From contig MHAZ01000014.1 in the NCBI GenBank assembly GCA_001803165.1, forward strand, positions 1 through 64,000: a stretch of 64,000 nucleotides of DNA, read 5' to 3'. The notes under the pieces are model-generated. The model searched no databases. It worked only from the letters and a program-made list of their open reading frames with translations, and was not told the DNA's origin. A program made the position numbers and the translations under genes. Positions 18,888-26,910 of the stretch are shown one piece after another. The DNA comes from Stygiobacter sp. RIFOXYC2_FULL_38_25 (GTDB taxonomy: Bacteria; Bacteroidota; Ignavibacteria; Ignavibacteriales; Melioribacteraceae). Each line of letters begins with the position of its first letter. Position 1 is the first letter of the stretch.

Positions 18888-19604
18888 CTATTTAGCTAAA
18901 CTTGTTTCGATTTCAGTTAAACTTCCAAGAAGGGTTTGGCATTTAGTATCAATTTCCTTCCATGTGCTTTGCGGCGAAAGAACAACGCCTTCTACATCCC
19001 GGCACAGTTCGGATATGTTTGTGTAGCCAACCGTTCCGCTTGATCCTTTTAATTCATGAATTACCAGCTTAAGCAGTTCTTTATTCTTGTTTGCCAAAGA
19101 CTGTATAATATTTTCTTTTTTCTGAACAAGCGTTGTAGTAAAATATTTTTTAAGCTCTCTATTCATCTGATCTTTTTCATAAGAAGAAAGCTGCGCAAGT
19201 TTTTTTGTGCTTGCTAAAAAATTGTTTCCAAGCACATCGTTAATTGCTTTAATCAGTACTTCTTTTGTTAAAGGCTTCGATACAATTTTTTCAGCGCCGG
19301 CTTCCATTGCAGCAAGGACATTGGATTTATCCGTGTGTCCGCTGATTATAATTACAGGAATGTGTTTTAAGTCTTCCAAAACTTTTAGAACTCGAAGAAG
19401 TCGTATTCCATCTAAATTCGGCATTAATAAATCAAGAAAGATTAGCTGTGGTTTAATTTCTACTGCGCTTTGCAAGCCTTCCAAACCGTCGTTGCAAGTA
19501 AGAACTTCCAAATCGTACTCAGAAAGAAATTTCTTGAGTGAATTGCGGATTACATCCGCATCGTCAATAACAAGAATTTTAATTTTTTCGTTTTCGATGT
19601 TCAT
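18888..19604 (-). CDS. Receiver plus histidine phosphotransfer (Hpt) protein
   Basis: 238 residues. The N-terminal receiver (1-125) has LVIDDADVIRNS, acceptor Asp in LIFLDLLMPNLDG, and KPLTKE. The C-terminal helical domain contains VIHELKGSSGTVGY, the Hpt motif with its phospho-His near 187. Such proteins pass phosphate between a kinase and a final receiver. Genes at 13643-17237 downstream supply a kinase and two receivers, and the motor genes motAB lie between. It follows csrA by two bases. Confidence 0.88.
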   Translation of the reverse strand: MNIENEKIKILVIDDADVIRNSLKKFLSEYDLEVLTCNDGLEGLQSAVEIKPQLIFLDLLMPNLDGIRLLRVLKVLEDLKHIPVIIISGHTDKSNVLAAMEAGAEKIVSKPLTKEVLIKAINDVLGNNFLASTKKLAQLSSYEKDQMNRELKKYFTTTLVQKKENIIQSLANKNKELLKLVIHELKGSSGTVGYTNISELCRDVEGVVLSPQSTWKEIDTKCQTLLGSLTEIETSLAK

Positions 19605-19606
19605 AC

Positions 19607-19840
19607 TTACACTTTTTTGATTTTGTATTTCTGCAAATCTACGCTTGGGGCTGCGCTAACTTTAGATGCTTCAATTAAACTTTCTTTTACTTTCTCATAA
19701 ACTTCACCGCGTAAGATCTGGACACTCTTAGGAGCGTCAATTCCTATCTTTACTTGATTATCGGAGATTGAGATGATTTTGATAGTGATATCAGAACCAA
19801 ATTTTATCTCCTCATTGTTTTTTCTTGTTAAGACTAACAT
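19607..19840 (-). CDS. csrA: CsrA translational regulator
   Basis: 77 residues, starting MLVLTRKNNEEIKFG, the signature of CsrA/RsmA, with I-x-I-D-A-P (GIDAPKSVQILRGEVYEKV). It is slightly longer than most (about 61-75) with a Lys-rich tail. CsrA dimers bind GGA motifs in mRNA and repress translation; in many bacteria a main target is flagellin mRNA, and FliW antagonises it. fliW is the next gene upstream, five bases away, the usual pairing. Candidate targets in this window are the flagellin and flgE leaders. Confidence 0.95.
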   Translation of the reverse strand: MLVLTRKNNEEIKFGSDITIKIISISDNQVKIGIDAPKSVQILRGEVYEKVKESLIEASKVSAAPSVDLQKYKIKKV

Positions 19841-19845
19841 ATGCC

Positions 19846-20226
19846 CTACTCGGTAAATAAGTTGTAGTAAACCGGATATTTATCCGCATCAATTATTTTT
19901 TGGAACCCTTTTCTCTCATCCTGGTTAATGTAAACCGGGGCTTTTAAGTTTACGGTTATTTTGAGCGGATCGGGATTCATTACCACAATACCAAAAGCTT
20001 CATAGCTTTCTTCTTGCGGATAGGTTTCATCAATTATGCGAACCCCGAACATTGGAAATGCGAGTTCCGGGTTTTCGACCGAATTGATCCAGTAAAATAT
20101 ACTATCATCCGGTTTAATAAAGACGAATTCCTTCAGCTCTTCAAAACCAAAGAGACCGCCTTCAAATGTTAGAACTTTGTCTTCGGCAAATTCTACTTCG
20201 CCAAAATGATAAGTCTTGATTTTCAT
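19846..20226 (-). CDS. fliW: FliW flagellar assembly factor, CsrA antagonist
   Basis: 126 residues. VLTFEGGLFGFEELKEFVFI near the N-terminus and NLKAPVYIN in the second half are FliW hallmarks. FliW binds free flagellin in the cytoplasm and, when flagellin is low, binds CsrA and lifts repression of flagellin translation. It lies next to csrA and just downstream of a motAB-type pair. Length and motifs are normal. Confidence 0.93.
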   Translation of the reverse strand: MKIKTYHFGEVEFAEDKVLTFEGGLFGFEELKEFVFIKPDDSIFYWINSVENPELAFPMFGVRIIDETYPQEESYEAFGIVVMNPDPLKITVNLKAPVYINQDERKGFQKIIDADKYPVYYNLFTE

Positions 20227-20232
20227 ATTAAC

Positions 20233-21039
20233 TCACTTTAGAATTACTAAATCTACTCTTCTGTTTTTTGCTCTTGCTTCCGGCGTATCGTTTGGATCGC
20301 GCGGACGGTATTCCGCATAACCAACAATTGAAACTTTATCAGGATCTAACCCTTCTTCATTAATCAAATAATACGCAGTTGAAAGCGCCCGGTCAACAGA
20401 TAAATGCCAATTCGAAGGATAGCGCGGAGTGCTTATCGGCGTATTATCCGTGTGCCCTTCAATCCGAACATCATTCGGAATTGATTTGATTACGTTTGCA
20501 AGTTGTTTAAGAACATTTTTAGATGCTTCATTCAGCATCGCTTGTCCGGACGGAAAGAGTACATCATCCAGAATGTGAACTACAATTCCTCTTTCACTTT
20601 CTTCCATCTGAATCGCTTTAGAATAATCCGATTCGGCAATTAATTTGCTTAGTTGATCGCTTAAACTTTCCTTTGGCCCGCTAACTACTTTTGCTTCCGG
20701 CTTTGAAGGAACAACAGATTCGTTACCGAGAAAATTTCCAAAGGCAGCAGCAATTCCTTTATACTTTCCTACATCAATAATAGAGATAGTATATAAAATA
20801 ATAAACAATCCTAACAGCAGTGTAATAAGATCTGCATAAGTAATTAAATACCTATCCTTATCGCCTTCCTCGTGCAAAAAAGAATCATCGGCATCTAAGC
20901 CGCTAATTTTTCTTGCTGCTCTCTTTGCGGAAGCATTCCTATCAATCTTGCTTTCATTATTGAAGGTATCTCTCCGCTCTGTAGAGTTAGAACTGCTTCC
21001 AAAGAAAGTTCCATCATGTTTTTCTCCTCGGAATGACAT
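20233..21039 (-). CDS. Second MotB-type stator protein, sodium-type features
   Basis: 268 residues from the ATG at 21039. One membrane helix carries the channel Asp (LITYADLITLLLGLFIILYTI, about 65-85), followed by an OmpA-like domain (RIEGHTDNTPI, WHLSVDRALSTAYYLI, GYAEYRPRD, NRRVDLVI). The ADLITLLL pattern is closer to PomB/MotS (sodium) than to the proton-type protein at 17246. The start is doubtful: this ATG lies 145 bases inside the upstream motA-like gene. The next in-frame start-like codon is a TTG at 20877, which leaves only eight residues before the membrane helix. Confidence 0.85.
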   Translation of the reverse strand: MSFRGEKHDGTFFGSSSNSTERRDTFNNESKIDRNASAKRAARKISGLDADDSFLHEEGDKDRYLITYADLITLLLGLFIILYTISIIDVGKYKGIAAAFGNFLGNESVVPSKPEAKVVSGPKESLSDQLSKLIAESDYSKAIQMEESERGIVVHILDDVLFPSGQAMLNEASKNVLKQLANVIKSIPNDVRIEGHTDNTPISTPRYPSNWHLSVDRALSTAYYLINEEGLDPDKVSIVGYAEYRPRDPNDTPEARAKNRRVDLVILK

Positions 21040-21674
21040 CTCTTTAATCTATCTCCTATCGGTAACCAAATTAAGTTTGCGCTAAACACTCCCCAAAGTG
21101 TAGCAATAAAAGCTGTAGCTATATTTTTAATTAATAAGTTGGGGTCTTCGCCGGCACTGGCTAAAGTCATTATCAAACTAATTACCGTTCCAATAATTCC
21201 CATAGTTGGCGCATAGCCGCCCATCTTTGTAAAGATATTTATGTTTGAAAAGTGCCTTTCCTGCATCGCTTTCATTTCGAGCTGGGCTAACAATTGAAGC
21301 GATTCGGCATCAGTTCCATCTAAAACAAATTTTGTCATCTTTCTAGGGAAAAGGTCATCAAATTTTTTGAGGTCCTTCTCAATCATAAGAAGTCCCTCTT
21401 TTCTGGCTTTGATTGAAAGCTCAACAAAAGTTGTAATTATTCTTCCAATATCGTAGCTCTTTGGAAAGTAAGCGATCTTTATCAGTTTAGGAATCATTGC
21501 AAACTTATCCAAGCCGAAGCCCATTATTATTGCGGCAAACGTTCCACCAAAAACAATAAATATTGCTGAGATAATAAAGAGCGCTTGAAACGATCCTCCT
21601 TCTAAGAAGAAAGTTCCGAAGACGGAAGAAATACCGAGAGCAAATCCTATAAATGTTCCAATTTTTTTTGTCAT
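20895..21674 (-). CDS. Second MotA-type stator protein (PomA/MotP-like)
   Basis: 259 residues with four membrane helices and a cytoplasmic loop. The opening GTFIGFALGISSVFGTFFLEGGS, then IFIVFGGTFAAIIMGF, and the later YAPTMGIIGTVISLIMTLA and IATAFIATLWGVFSANLIWLP match PomA/MotP-type stator subunits. The conserved C-terminal ALTLQSGE-P region is present, so the frame is real to its end at 20895. It overlaps flgL by four bases (ATGA) and its partner motB-like gene by up to 145 bases. Ion type is inferred from similarity pattern only. Confidence 0.9.
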   Translation of the reverse strand: MTKKIGTFIGFALGISSVFGTFFLEGGSFQALFIISAIFIVFGGTFAAIIMGFGLDKFAMIPKLIKIAYFPKSYDIGRIITTFVELSIKARKEGLLMIEKDLKKFDDLFPRKMTKFVLDGTDAESLQLLAQLEMKAMQERHFSNINIFTKMGGYAPTMGIIGTVISLIMTLASAGEDPNLLIKNIATAFIATLWGVFSANLIWLPIGDRLKRCHSEEKNMMELSLEAVLTLQSGEIPSIMKARLIGMLPQREQQEKLAA

Positions 21675-22549
21675 AAGAAATTAAACACCGATTGTGGAAA
21701 CGAGTTAGACAATAATTTAGAAGAAATCTGGAGTAAATAATCTTGCTGCTGAAGTTCCATTACAAGTTTAGCCGGATCAATTTCTTGAACGCGGGTAAGC
21801 ATTTCCGTGTAGTTATCGGTTTGTCCGTTCAGCACAGTTATGATGTTATCCAATCTATTTATTTTCTCACCGCCGAGTGATTGAACATCCAAAATTTCTT
21901 GGTAAGCGTTTGTTAATGCTAATTTTTGCGCGTCGGTTGGCGCATTGCCGGCTTCCAATGCATCTATTACATCGTTAATTGCTTCGAACATTCCGCTTTC
22001 CAAAACTTGATCTCCGGGAATATTCATTGCTTCTTTAATATTGCCGGAAAGTTGAACATTAACTTCGCCGGAATGATCGAGAGCAGAAACTACTGCTTTT
22101 CCGCCGGCATCTATTGTAACCGGTTCTGCGGAATAATCTGTTCCGCCGAATAAATATCTATCACCATGTTTTGCATTTACATTTTGAACTATTGCCGAGA
22201 GTGAATTTTTAATTGATTGAGCAATTGTATCATAGTTACCCTGGTTCATTACATTGCCGGAGTTAGTTACTGCCGTCATAATGTTTTGCATTTCCGTTGT
22301 AACTTGATCCAAAGCTTTTAGACTCTGATCAATAAAATCTTGTGCGCTTTGCGCATTCTTAGCATAGGTTTTAGTTCTTCTAATCTGAGAATCCAGCTTG
22401 ATTGATTCCAGCGAACCGGCAATATCATCCGATAGTTTATCAATCTTGCTGTTGGTTGCAAGCTGAGTAGAAAGTTTCATTTTCTTTTCGGAAATCTTAC
22501 TCTGCGTGTATAAATATCTATCGGTCATTAATCCTTCGGTAACTCTCAT
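21671..22549 (-). CDS. flgL: Flagellar hook-filament junction protein FlgL
   Basis: 292 residues. It starts MRVTEGLMTDRYLYTQ and continues with a flagellin-like N-terminal helix (KMKLSTQLATNSKIDKLSDD) and DRYLFGGTDYSAEPV, both typical of FlgL (HAP3), the adaptor between FlgK and the filament. The usual flagellin-like C-terminal helix is present (ITVLNGQTDNYTEMLTRVQEID). It lies downstream of flgK with an eight-base gap, the canonical order. Confidence 0.92.
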   Translation of the reverse strand: MRVTEGLMTDRYLYTQSKISEKKMKLSTQLATNSKIDKLSDDIAGSLESIKLDSQIRRTKTYAKNAQSAQDFIDQSLKALDQVTTEMQNIMTAVTNSGNVMNQGNYDTIAQSIKNSLSAIVQNVNAKHGDRYLFGGTDYSAEPVTIDAGGKAVVSALDHSGEVNVQLSGNIKEAMNIPGDQVLESGMFEAINDVIDALEAGNAPTDAQKLALTNAYQEILDVQSLGGEKINRLDNIITVLNGQTDNYTEMLTRVQEIDPAKLVMELQQQDYLLQISSKLLSNSFPQSVFNFL

Positions 22550-22556
22550 AACTCAC

Positions 22557-23954
22557 CTATAATGCCATGTTAAGAATTGTTTCTAAAAGTTCGTCTGCTA
22601 TCTTAATCAATTTTGCCGCGGCTTCGTAAGAACGCTGGTATTTCATTACGTTTGTCATTTCTTCATCAATAGATACACCTGAGTAGGACATTTTTTGTGC
22701 TTCTAAATTTTGTAAAACTAAGTCGCCGGATTGTATTGCGTTATCGGCAGATACCTTATCCATACCAATATTATTTAGTATCTCAGAATATTTATCAAGA
22801 AAAGATGCTTCGCCTAATTCGGAAAATTTGGTTTTTGAAAGCTCTGCTATTTGCGTTGCTATCTCGCTGTTGCCATCGCTGCCGGCAACAGAAGAAGCTG
22901 CAATATTTTTAGGACTTTGCAAGATTGATGAATTTATGGTCATCTTGCCATCAACAAACGCATTTACAATGGAACCGTCAGCGGCAACTTCTCCGAAGAA
23001 TGGAATACCGGTATTTGAAGTTCCGCCATAAACCAACGTATTACCGTTTATGTGTACATCGTTCACTTTATCTACAAAAGTTTGCGCAAGCGTTTCATAA
23101 TCTGTTTTGTACTGGTTAATCTTGTTAGAATAAATATCCGAGATAGCATAAAGCTCGCCACCATTAACAACCGCTACAGTAGATTCATTTCCCTTCTGAG
23201 TAAGCCTCATTTGTCCGTTGATAATAGAAATTTGAAACTCATTATAAGATGATTGATCTGCACCGTAAACACCGCCAACATTTACCTGCACAGCTCCGTA
23301 AGTATTTTTATTAACAGAGACGTTTACCAATTGGCTCAAAGAATCAATCAACTTATCGCGTTGGTCCTTCAAATCGTTCGATTCCACACCGCGAACTTCC
23401 GATTCATAAACTTTCTGGTTAAGTCCGTGAATCTCTTTTAAGTATCCATTAATCTGTTCTACTTGAACATTAGCTTCTTTTTGAATTAAATATTGAATTT
23501 CGCTAAAGCCATCAATTTGATCTTTAAAGCGCTCGCTAAGCTGCTTGCTTTTCTTAACAACATTAAGCCTAAGCTGTGTAGATGTTGGATTAGTTGAAAG
23601 CTCATCCCAAGAATTAAAGAATTCCGTAAAGTAAGTTGATAATCCGTCTTCCGATGGTTCACCAATAATGGCTTCCAGTTTCTCTAAAATTTCAGAACGC
23701 TTTGTACTATCGGAGTAAGATGATTGGTACTTTCTTAACTGCCCGTCAAGAATTTCGTTTCGAATACGCGAAATGTCTTGAATTTTTACGCCGGCGCCTT
23801 GTCCATTATTAACAGTTTCCGAAGCGAGAACTACTTTTTGTCTGGAGTAATCCGGGCTGCCTGCGTTAGAAATATTTTGAGAAGCTATATCAATTGCACT
23901 TTGATATGTACTCATTGTTCTAACGGATAAATCCAGTAACCTGCCGACACTCAT
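22557..23954 (-). CDS. flgK: Flagellar hook-associated protein FlgK
   Basis: 465 residues. The N-terminus has the rod/hook-family helix (ALxxAIDIASQNISNAGSPDYSRQKVVL) and the C-terminus a helix with VSIDEEMTNVMKYQRSYEAAAKLI, the matching D0 motifs of FlgK (HAP1). The N-terminal third also has the long YLIQKEANVQVEQING coiled segment of FlgK. It caps the hook before FlgL and filament. It is encoded just after its chaperone gene flgN, one base apart. Confidence 0.94.
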   Translation of the reverse strand: MSVGRLLDLSVRTMSTYQSAIDIASQNISNAGSPDYSRQKVVLASETVNNGQGAGVKIQDISRIRNEILDGQLRKYQSSYSDSTKRSEILEKLEAIIGEPSEDGLSTYFTEFFNSWDELSTNPTSTQLRLNVVKKSKQLSERFKDQIDGFSEIQYLIQKEANVQVEQINGYLKEIHGLNQKVYESEVRGVESNDLKDQRDKLIDSLSQLVNVSVNKNTYGAVQVNVGGVYGADQSSYNEFQISIINGQMRLTQKGNESTVAVVNGGELYAISDIYSNKINQYKTDYETLAQTFVDKVNDVHINGNTLVYGGTSNTGIPFFGEVAADGSIVNAFVDGKMTINSSILQSPKNIAASSVAGSDGNSEIATQIAELSKTKFSELGEASFLDKYSEILNNIGMDKVSADNAIQSGDLVLQNLEAQKMSYSGVSIDEEMTNVMKYQRSYEAAAKLIKIADELLETILNMAL

Positions 23955-23955
23955 T

Positions 23956-24408
23956 TTAGACTCTCTTGTTTACAATTGCGCGCTTGTTTGGACCAACAAG
24001 CATCATCATAGTTTCTTTAATCATATTACGCGAAAAATCAATTACATCTTTTAACTGTGTGTTCGTACTTTTTATGCGCTTCACTTTATCTCTTAAAGAA
24101 CTTCTCACCGCGTTAAGTTCTTTTAGATCACTACCAAAATGTTTACCGCCCTGGTCAATTAAACTTTCCAAAGTGTTTGCACTTAGATTGAGATTGAAAC
24201 TTTGAGCAAGTTCTTTAACAACTTTAATACGGGCTGTTTCTTCCCGCTCAACATTTCGCAAGATTTTCTGTTCCTCACCTATTGCGCTTTCAAGAGTTGT
24301 GTAGTCGTTCTTCATGATTGCTTGTTTCTGCATGTCAAGTGCGTCTATTAATAGGCTTAAGTTTGCCTCTTGTGTTTTTAACGATGCAAGTAAATGTTTT
24401 GTGCTCAT
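23956..24408 (-). CDS. flgN: FlgN-type export chaperone for FlgK/FlgL
   Basis: 150 residues, almost wholly alpha-helical, with no signal peptide. The pattern SLLIDALDMQKQAIMKNDYTTLESAIGEEQKILRNVEREE is that of FlgN, the cytoplasmic chaperone that keeps hook-associated proteins export-ready. Position directly upstream of flgK and four-base overlap with the flgJ-like gene support this. The sequence family is weakly conserved, so context carries much of the call. Confidence 0.82.
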   Translation of the reverse strand: MSTKHLLASLKTQEANLSLLIDALDMQKQAIMKNDYTTLESAIGEEQKILRNVEREETARIKVVKELAQSFNLNLSANTLESLIDQGGKHFGSDLKELNAVRSSLRDKVKRIKSTNTQLKDVIDFSRNMIKETMMMLVGPNKRAIVNKRV

Positions 24409-25226
24409 TGTTCACTCTCTTTGAAATGATCTAAGTAACCAAGTACTTTATTTATATAATTCTTTGTTTCATCAAACGGCGGAACGCCTTTATACTTTTC
24501 AACATTTTGGGGACCTGCATTGTAAGCCGCCAGGGCAAGCTTCACATCACCACTATATTGTCGAAGCATTTGAGCGAAATATTTAGTGCCGCCGAGGATA
24601 TTTTCTCGTGGATTAAAGACATTGCGCACACCCATATCCGATGCAGTTGAATCTATCAATTGCATCAGACCCTTCGCTTTTGCGCCGGAAACAGCCTTAT
24701 TGTTAGCCGCTGATTCCGTCATGATAATTGATTTGATGATGTTCTTGTCAATTCCATAAGTATTTGATGCTTCGTCTATATGTTTTTCGTAATTATTTAA
24801 TCGTTCCGATGCCGAATTGCTCGGCTGAACTTTTGTTGAATCCGACGGAGCTGTTGTATTGTGAATCTTAACCGGATTAATTCTCTCAGAAAGTTTATTA
24901 CGGATTTCTGCCGGCATTTCTTCACCGGTTATTTTTTTGTATAATTTTTCTGCCACACCCAAACCTTTTGTTTCAGACATCTTAGTAGCAATCTCTTGCT
25001 CGAACATTGTATCGAACATATCGTTGCCGTAACCATCTTCGCTGCTGCCGAACATTCCATCAGTTGTCTTGTTCATACTTTTCAGCATCATAGAAGTTAG
25101 CAAGCCCTCAAACTGTTTAGCCGCGGAAGCAATTTTCTGTTTCTGCTTCGCATCGTAGCGCGAGTTTGTCTCAAGCTGCTTAGCAAGATGTTTCTCATTC
25201 CCTATTTTGAGTGTAATTTCGCTCAT
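24405..25226 (-). CDS. flgJ: FlgJ-like rod cap protein fused to SLT lytic transglycosylase
   Basis: 273 residues. The N-terminal part (about 20-110) is the rod-binding domain: KIASAAKQFEGLLTSMMLKSM and EIATKMSETKGLGVAEKLYKKI. The C-terminal part (about 150-265) is a lytic transglycosylase SLT domain: IDKNIIKSIIMTESAANNKAVS with the catalytic Glu, AKGLMQLIDSTASDMGV, NILGGTKYFAQML, ALAAYNAGPQNVEKY. Enterobacterial FlgJ instead carries a GH73 glucosaminidase. There is no signal peptide, as expected for export by the flagellar apparatus. It would cut peptidoglycan for the growing rod. Confidence 0.9.
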   Translation of the reverse strand: MSEITLKIGNEKHLAKQLETNSRYDAKQKQKIASAAKQFEGLLTSMMLKSMNKTTDGMFGSSEDGYGNDMFDTMFEQEIATKMSETKGLGVAEKLYKKITGEEMPAEIRNKLSERINPVKIHNTTAPSDSTKVQPSNSASERLNNYEKHIDEASNTYGIDKNIIKSIIMTESAANNKAVSGAKAKGLMQLIDSTASDMGVRNVFNPRENILGGTKYFAQMLRQYSGDVKLALAAYNAGPQNVEKYKGVPPFDETKNYINKVLGYLDHFKESEQ

Positions 25227-25227
25227 C

Positions 25228-26325
25228 TTACATCACAATTAATTCTGCTATTAATGCGCCGGCTTCTTTTAATGCTTGGAAGATTGCAATTATATCTCTC
25301 GGCGAAACCTTTAGTGAATTAAGCGCAGCAGCAACTTCCTGAACATTGCTTGCGCCTTGAATTGCAATTGTACTTGTTGAATCTTGCTGAACATTCGGAA
25401 TCTGATTGTTCATCGCAACAGTTTTGCCTTGTGAGAAAGCATTTGGCTGAGAAATGATTGGATAGTTACGGATGTTGATATTTAAACTACCGTGAGTAAT
25501 AGTAACCGGCTGAATTTTTACACTTTGCCCGGAAACTATTGTGCCGGTTCTTTCATTAAGAACTACGCGCGCCACGTCATCAACTGTTACAACTAAGTTT
25601 TCCAATTCTGAATAGAAACTGATCAAATTATTTTGTCTGTCTTGTGGAATTGTAACTTTAACTTCAGCAGCGTCTTGAGCTTTAGCCGCTTCGTTTCCAA
25701 ATTTTGTATTGAGAGCGTTTGCAATGTTTTGGGCGGTAGTAAAATCCGGTTCTTTTAGGAATACCGAAACTTCACCGGTTTCAAAATCATTAATAGTTAT
25801 TGCTTCTTTTAGCGAACCGCCGCGGGGAACTCTTCCGGCAAGTGTGTGATTCTTCGAAACTCTATTTCCGCTTGGAGTATTGATATCATAACCGCCAACT
25901 GAAATTGAACCCTGCGCGAAACCGTAAACTTGTCCGTTAATTCCGGAAAGCGGCGTCATAAGCAAAGTTCCGCCTTGCAGACTTGTAGCATCACCAAGAG
26001 ATGAAACAACAACGTCAAACTCAGCACCGGCTTTCAAGCTTCCGTTAAGTGTTGCAGTTACTATAACTGCCGCAACGTTTTTAGTTTTCAAATCAATCTG
26101 AGGAACAGTAATACCAAAACGTTTTAGCATGCTTGTTACTGATTGAATCGTAAACGATGAACGGTAGCTGTCGCCGGTTCCGGCTAAACCAACTGTTAAA
26201 CCGTAACCAATAATTTGCTCTGTGCTTTTTCCATTTAGATAAGCTACATCTTTAATGCGCTGAGCCAAGGTTAAATTGGCAAGCAGTAAAAACAAAGCTA
26301 AGTATGTAAAAATTTTCATTTTCAT
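25228..26325 (-). CDS. flgI: Flagellar P-ring protein FlgI
   Basis: 365 residues from the ATG at 26325, which has AGGTG at the right distance and begins a Sec signal peptide (MKMKIFTYLALFLLLANLTLA). A longer frame from 26367 would bury the signal peptide, so it is rejected. IKDVAYLNGKSTEQIIGYGLTVGLAGTGDS, LKNVAAVIVTATL-like and SLQGGTLLMTPLSGINGQVY are FlgI signatures. It forms the periplasmic P-ring around the rod in the peptidoglycan layer. It follows flgH by eight bases. Confidence 0.94.
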   Translation of the reverse strand: MKMKIFTYLALFLLLANLTLAQRIKDVAYLNGKSTEQIIGYGLTVGLAGTGDSYRSSFTIQSVTSMLKRFGITVPQIDLKTKNVAAVIVTATLNGSLKAGAEFDVVVSSLGDATSLQGGTLLMTPLSGINGQVYGFAQGSISVGGYDINTPSGNRVSKNHTLAGRVPRGGSLKEAITINDFETGEVSVFLKEPDFTTAQNIANALNTKFGNEAAKAQDAAEVKVTIPQDRQNNLISFYSELENLVVTVDDVARVVLNERTGTIVSGQSVKIQPVTITHGSLNINIRNYPIISQPNAFSQGKTVAMNNQIPNVQQDSTSTIAIQGASNVQEVAAALNSLKVSPRDIIAIFQALKEAGALIAELIVM

Positions 26326-26333
26326 TTTATCAC

Positions 26334-26909
26334 CTAAAAAAGCCAATGAAACAACTTTGTAAGCCATCCTGGTTTCTGCGCGCTGTCAATTAATCCGCTA
26401 CCTTCAAAAGAAATTTCCGCTTCGGATATGTTGTGAGAGTAAACTGAGTTATCCGCGTTAATATCAGACTGGCGGATAACGCCTTTAATAAGAACAACTT
26501 GTTCTTCGCCATTGATTGTAATTTTTTTACTGCCGCGGATCATCATGTTGCCGTTAGCAAGAACAGAATCTACTACTGCGCTAATCTTTGTTCGTATGCT
26601 GCCGGTAGTTTGTGTAGAACCGCTTCCTGTAAAATCGTTCTTAGTTCCAAGGCTTGCATCAGCGTTTGGGAGTTTGGTTGCACCAACAGCACCCGAAGCA
26701 GAAAAGCCAATGTCACTTGATCTACCAGAAGATGTTTCGGAATTGTTTGATGCTTGCGTAGATTCCAAAACAACTATTGTTACCGCATCGCCCGGCATTG
26801 CCGCTTTGTTATCGGAAAAGAGAGAGAATTGAGCGTTGCGTCTCATGTTCTGTCCAAATAAAGCAGATGAAAAACATAATATCACGAGTAATAAACTTGT
26901 TCGTTTCAT
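26334..26909 (-). CDS. flgH: Flagellar L-ring protein FlgH, without lipobox
   Basis: 191 residues. A Sec signal peptide (MKRTSLLLVILCFSSALFGQ) leads to the FlgH core: SLFSDNKAAMPGDAVTIVVLES, SSGRSSDIGFSASG, FTGSGSTQTTGSIRTKISAVV, NGNMMIRGSKKITINGEEQ, GVIRQSDINADNSVYSHNI. FlgH forms the outer-membrane L-ring. Most FlgH proteins are lipoproteins; here the only early Cys is preceded by Leu and followed by Phe, inside the hydrophobic core, so no proper lipobox is present. It lies between flgA and flgI, one and eight bases away. Confidence 0.93.
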   Translation of the reverse strand: MKRTSLLLVILCFSSALFGQNMRRNAQFSLFSDNKAAMPGDAVTIVVLESTQASNNSETSSGRSSDIGFSASGAVGATKLPNADASLGTKNDFTGSGSTQTTGSIRTKISAVVDSVLANGNMMIRGSKKITINGEEQVVLIKGVIRQSDINADNSVYSHNISEAEISFEGSGLIDSAQKPGWLTKLFHWLF

Positions 26910-26910
26910 T

